From Comamonadaceae bacterium (lineage in GTDB: Bacteria > Pseudomonadota > Gammaproteobacteria > Burkholderiales > Burkholderiaceae_C), in NCBI GenBank assembly GCA_947452325.1, contig CANGCZ010000062.1, forward strand, positions 1 through 8,094: 8,094 bases of DNA. The letters are read 5' to 3'. Below, piece by piece: positions 5,377-8,094 of this stretch. Below the pieces are notes generated by a model. That model did not search any database, was not told the origin of the DNA, and saw only the letters and a program-made list of their open reading frames with translations. Both the position numbers and the translations under genes were made by a program. Every line of letters starts with the position of its first letter. Position 1 is the first letter of the stretch.

Positions 5377-6357
5377 TCAATTTTGCAGGGAAACCCACAT
5401 TTCTTTGTCTCGCTCTGCCGTCCAAATACGCGGATTGACAATGCCCCTGGCCTCGTCATACGCACGGCTGACATCGAAAGGCAGGCAATGTTCGTAAATA
5501 AACACTTGGCCAAACACCGGATCCATGTGCAGTCGCGTCATAGCCATAGCTGCTTTCAAATCCAAGTGCTGCGCCACCGCTTGTTTGCCGCAATCAAACA
5601 AAGTTTCTACCCATAGCTTGGTGTAGTCCAGTGACTTGTTGACATTGTCGTTGCCTAGCATGGCTTCACCGCGACCGGGAACAATGGCCTGTGCCTGCAA
5701 GCCACGCAAAGCTTCCAAAGTAGCCGGCCATTCGGCCAGATGCGCGTCTCCGGTGTACACACCGGCCTGGTACTCGACCAAGTCACCGCTGAACAAGACC
5801 TTCTCGGCCTCTACCCAGGCAATCGTGTCGCCGCGTGTATGGCCTGCGCCCGGATGCCAGATATCCACACTGACGCCGCCAAGATCCAAACGGATACTGC
5901 CGTGTCTGCCGGGTTTGCCGTCGCCGAACACCAAGGTCGGCCAGGTCAGGCCGGGCACGCTGTCGGCGCCTCTGAACAAACGCGGGAAGCGGTCCATTTC
6001 GCTTTGCATGTCCTCGGCACCGCGTTCAACGATCAAGTCGTACGTGCCTTTGCTGGCGATGATCTCGGTGGCGCCTTCTGCCAAATAAGCACTCGCCCCC
6101 AGCACGCGCACTGCATGGTAGTGGGTCAACAACACGTACTTGATGGGTTTGTCGCTGACTTCGCGGATACGCGCAATCAAGTCCTGCGCCATCAGTGGCG
6201 TGGCAGTGGTGTCGCTGACCAGTATGTATTTGTCACCGATGATCACACCCGAATTCGGGTCGCCTTCAGCGGTATAAGCCCAGCAATGCTCGCTCAGGCG
6301 GGTGAAACTGATTTTTTTATCGCTCAGATCGCTCTGGCTGGCAAAGGCTTTGGACAT
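5377..6357 (-). CDS. Metallo-beta-lactamase-fold protein with a reduced metal site
   Basis: The 326-residue product starts at ATG 6357 behind AAGGTG (6362-6367). It has no signal peptide, so it should be cytoplasmic. The MBL fold is clear: an N-terminal beta region (HCWAYTAEGDPNSGVIIGDKY), LLTHYHAVRVLGAS at 77-89, GAGHTRGDTIAWV at 170-182, FSGDLVE at 189-195 and IVPGRGEA at 225-232. The canonical HxHxDH motif reads H79-Y-H81-A-V-R84, so the Asp and last His are Val and Arg. The late metal-binding His of the usual PGHG loop is Arg229. H173 and the bridging D192 are kept. Zn1 ligands are therefore present and the Zn2-specific ligands are gone. I recall the HYHAVR form as recurrent in Burkholderiales MBL proteins, so this is probably a lineage feature rather than decay. 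A hydrolase activity and substrate cannot be assigned. About 75 residues follow the core as a C-terminal extension. Confidence 0.9.
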   Translation of the reverse strand: MSKAFASQSDLSDKKISFTRLSEHCWAYTAEGDPNSGVIIGDKYILVSDTTATPLMAQDLIARIREVSDKPIKYVLLTHYHAVRVLGASAYLAEGATEIIASKGTYDLIVERGAEDMQSEMDRFPRLFRGADSVPGLTWPTLVFGDGKPGRHGSIRLDLGGVSVDIWHPGAGHTRGDTIAWVEAEKVLFSGDLVEYQAGVYTGDAHLAEWPATLEALRGLQAQAIVPGRGEAMLGNDNVNKSLDYTKLWVETLFDCGKQAVAQHLDLKAAMAMTRLHMDPVFGQVFIYEHCLPFDVSRAYDEARGIVNPRIWTAERDKEMWVSLQN

Positions 6358-6387
6358 GGCACACCTTGGTGAATATTCAATCCGTCC

Positions 6388-6393
6388 ATCATA
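6388..6393 (-). promoter_or_regulatory. Candidate -10 element for the MBL-fold gene (TATGAT)
   Basis: In the 98-nt gap between the cyclo-ligase stop (6456) and the MBL start (6357), the minus strand reads TATGAT, five of six matches to TATAAT. It lies about 30 nt upstream of the ATG and would start transcription near 6381. The -35 region 17-18 bp upstream matches only about half of TTGACA. Without it, the gene would depend on read-through from the cyclo-ligase gene. Nothing else is evident in the gap. Confidence 0.3.
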
Positions 6394-6455
6394 AGCAAGT
6401 TATGGCGCCGTTTTGACCGGGGCGTCGTGCTTAGTGACTGCGGGTACAAACAACA

Positions 6456-7037
6456 TCAAGAAAAATGCGTAGGCCAGACCACACCGTTTTCGTTCAGCAA
6501 GGCATCCAAGGGCACATCATGCGGCTCTGGCACCATGTCTTCAATGAAACCATTGGTGAAGCCCAGTCCAACCGTGAAAGGCTGAGGTTGCAGTTGCGCC
6601 AAGGTGCGGTCGTAAAACCCGCCGCCGTAACCCAAGCGGTAACCGCCGGTGCCATAACCTACACAAGGCACAAACAACAGCGTAGGCACGACCACCTCGG
6701 TGTCCTTGGGTTTAGGTATGTTGTAAGCATCCTCTTCCATGTCGCAACCCGGGTACCAGGCGTGAAAGGTCAAGGTCTTGGTGATTTTGTTGACCACCGG
6801 CAAACCGATACGGCGCAGCACCGGGTCATCCAGCAATTCGCCGTCTTCCTTCCAACGGTGCAAGGCCGGCAAGGGGTCAAATTCACCTTTGATGGGCCAA
6901 TAAGCACCTATGACCGTGTCCTTGCGATCAAACAGCCAGATGCGCATGACTTGTTGCAACAGGTTGGCTCGCAACGCCCAGTCGGGCATGTCCAAACGCT
7001 GCTGAATCAATTGTTGGCGTAGTGCTTTTTTGTCCAT
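6456..7037 (-). CDS. ygfA: 5-formyltetrahydrofolate cyclo-ligase (5,10-methenyl-THF synthetase)
   Basis: The enzyme uses ATP to convert 5-formyl-THF to 5,10-methenyl-THF in the cytoplasm, returning the storage form of folate to one-carbon metabolism. The 193-residue product has the usual length. It begins MDKKALRQQLIQQRLDM, with the N-terminal Lys/Arg that contact nucleotide, then YWPIKGEFDPLP at about 46-57. The family hallmark RLGYGGGFYDRTL lies at 134-146, and the C-terminal HDVPLDALLNENGVVWP matches the usual 'H..P.D.vvTE' end with Asn in place of the more common Thr before Glu. ATG 7037 has a strong AAGGTGAG site (7047-7054) at 9 nt. In many proteobacteria 6S RNA lies directly upstream of this gene, but here the 40-nt gap to the divergent transglycosylase leaves no room for it. 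The gene is also called fau; the symbol follows E. coli usage. Confidence 0.93.
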   Translation of the reverse strand: MDKKALRQQLIQQRLDMPDWALRANLLQQVMRIWLFDRKDTVIGAYWPIKGEFDPLPALHRWKEDGELLDDPVLRRIGLPVVNKITKTLTFHAWYPGCDMEEDAYNIPKPKDTEVVVPTLLFVPCVGYGTGGYRLGYGGGFYDRTLAQLQPQPFTVGLGFTNGFIEDMVPEPHDVPLDALLNENGVVWPTHFS

Positions 7038-7077
7038 GGGAGAATGCTCACCTTATGTCAGGTTCCTTGATTGTGTC

Positions 7078-8094
7078 ATGCCTTATTTATTAAATCGCCT
7101 CAGCACCATGTTCTGCTGGGGCTTGCTGATGGTGTCTGCCCCTGCGGTCAGTTTGTCAGCACCGCTTCACATGTCAGATAAAAACGATGCCGTCATCATC
7201 GAGATGTCAAACGCATTCAACCATAACGACAGAAAAAAACTCTCGCACCTGTTGCCACAAGCCAAAGGCCATATTTTGGAGCCATGGGCAGCCTACTGGG
7301 AATTGCGCGCCAGGCTGGGAGACGCAGGCGACAACGAAATCAAAGAGTTCTTAAATAAGTATGCCGGCAGTTACCAGGAAGACCGTTTGCGCAATGACTG
7401 GTTGCTGGTGCTCGCGCAACGGCAAGAGTGGTCGCAATTCGAGCGCGAGTACGCGCTCTATCGCATGCATGACGACAAAGAGGTCGAGTGCTACGCCAAC
7501 TGGCTGCAAAGCAGTCAAAGAAAATTCACCGATACCCAAGCGCTGGAAGATCAGATTAGAAAAACCTGGCTGTCACAACGCAACGCCGACGAGGGCTGCA
7601 CCTATGCTTTTGAGCAATTGCTTTTGGCCAAGCAAGCCAATGCATTGGACGCATGGCGCAAGGCACGCATCATGGTTGAACTCAACCGCAAACCTCCTGC
7701 GCGCGATGCGCTGCGCATGGTGTCTTCACAAAGCATGGCCAAGCTTGACGAATTGATATCCAACCCGTCCAGGTTTTTGCAGCAACGCGCCACAACGCTT
7801 GGTAAAGAATCTGCCGAATGGATCACATTGGCATTGGTCAGGCTCGCGGCCAACGACCATGAAGCAGCCATCAAACAAGTGCACAACAGCAAGCAAGCCA
7901 AGCAATTGAACTCAGAGCAATTGCAATGGGTCTGGGCCATCATTGCCCGTCAAGCGGCGATGGAGTTTGACAACAACGCGCTCGACTATTTCGCGCTGGC
8001 CGGTAGCGGCCAGGGTTTGCCTGACGAGATACTGGCCTGGAAAGTCAGGGCAGCACTGCGAGCGCCGGGTAAGCCGAACTGGTCCATGATCGAG
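7078..8094 (+). CDS. slt: Soluble lytic murein transglycosylase, N-terminal part (runs off the right edge)
   Basis: The frame is open from ATG 7078 to the window end, giving 339 codons of a protein expected to be about 600-650 residues. The N-terminus is a Sec signal peptide (Arg7, hydrophobic region about 10-23, Ala-rich cleavage region around 21-28). The rest is the alpha-helical U-shaped superhelical domain of Slt70-type enzymes, with pieces such as ILEPWAAYWELRARL, EEDRLRNDWLLVLAQ-like helices (here QEDRLRNDWLLVLAQ), and GQGLPDEILAWKVRAALRA. The catalytic goose-lysozyme-like domain with its Glu lies outside the window. The enzyme cleaves peptidoglycan glycan strands in the periplasm to form 1,6-anhydro-muropeptides. 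An alternative ATG at 7108 would shorten the signal peptide. The Shine-Dalgarno site is weak (AGG at 7060-7062 is too far). It is divergent from ygfA, so promoters probably overlap coding sequence. Confidence 0.88.
   Translation, partial: MPYLLNRLSTMFCWGLLMVSAPAVSLSAPLHMSDKNDAVIIEMSNAFNHNDRKKLSHLLPQAKGHILEPWAAYWELRARLGDAGDNEIKEFLNKYAGSYQEDRLRNDWLLVLAQRQEWSQFEREYALYRMHDDKEVECYANWLQSSQRKFTDTQALEDQIRKTWLSQRNADEGCTYAFEQLLLAKQANALDAWRKARIMVELNRKPPARDALRMVSSQSMAKLDELISNPSRFLQQRATTLGKESAEWITLALVRLAANDHEAAIKQVHNSKQAKQLNSEQLQWVWAIIARQAAMEFDNNALDYFALAGSGQGLPDEILAWKVRAALRAPGKPNWSMIE

Noticed and set aside
6400..6440. GC-rich hairpin (CGCC/GGCG) between the cyclo-ligase and MBL genes as a terminator
   Set aside because: Only a 4-bp stem with an 11-nt loop can be drawn, and no T-run follows.
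7038..7077. 6S RNA next to the 5-formyl-THF cyclo-ligase gene
   Set aside because: The gene is often preceded by 6S RNA in proteobacteria, but only 40 nt separate it from the divergent transglycosylase start, far too short for a roughly 180-nt RNA.

Overview
The window looks like a chromosomal segment of a betaproteobacterium, probably order Burkholderiales. The supporting signs are the gene content and the protein style: a glmU-glmS pair, a DUF6279-type lipoprotein, an MBL-fold protein carrying an HYHAVR motif, and a 5-formyl-THF cyclo-ligase divergent from a soluble lytic transglycosylase. The placement is by recognition, not by a search, and the genus is not determined.

There are two compartments. 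Positions 1 to about 1155 form a short accessory stretch, visibly richer in A+T than the rest. It holds the C-terminal tail of an IS3-family transposase running in from the left edge, a 65-codon orphan ORF coupled to it, a decayed-looking stretch, a small single-span membrane protein (574-771, +), two overlapping inverted repeats (807-843), and a 101-residue orphan protein on the minus strand (850-1155) whose middle resembles the C-terminal region of serine recombinases. Positions 1164-8094 are tightly packed core genes.

Core layout: glmU (4451-3066) and glmS (3053-1164) form a minus-strand operon with a 12-nt gap. GlmS makes glucosamine-6-phosphate; after isomerisation by GlmM (not in the window), GlmU acetylates and uridylylates it to UDP-GlcNAc, the precursor of peptidoglycan and lipopolysaccharide. 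Divergent from glmU is a lipoprotein of the DUF6279 type (4468-5373, +). It converges with only 3 nt to spare on a metallo-beta-lactamase-fold gene (6357-5377, -) whose second zinc site is missing. Next comes 5-formyltetrahydrofolate cyclo-ligase (7037-6456, -), and divergent from it, 40 nt away, the N-terminal 339 codons of a soluble lytic murein transglycosylase (7078 to beyond the right edge). The cell-wall theme (precursor synthesis by GlmS/GlmU, turnover by Slt) is noticeable but may simply reflect local synteny.

I found no rRNA, tRNA, CRISPR array or convincing new multi-gene system. The points most worth a second look are the Zn2-less MBL protein, the orphan small genes between the IS tail and glmS, and the head-to-head glmU/lipoprotein starts with virtually no intergenic DNA.
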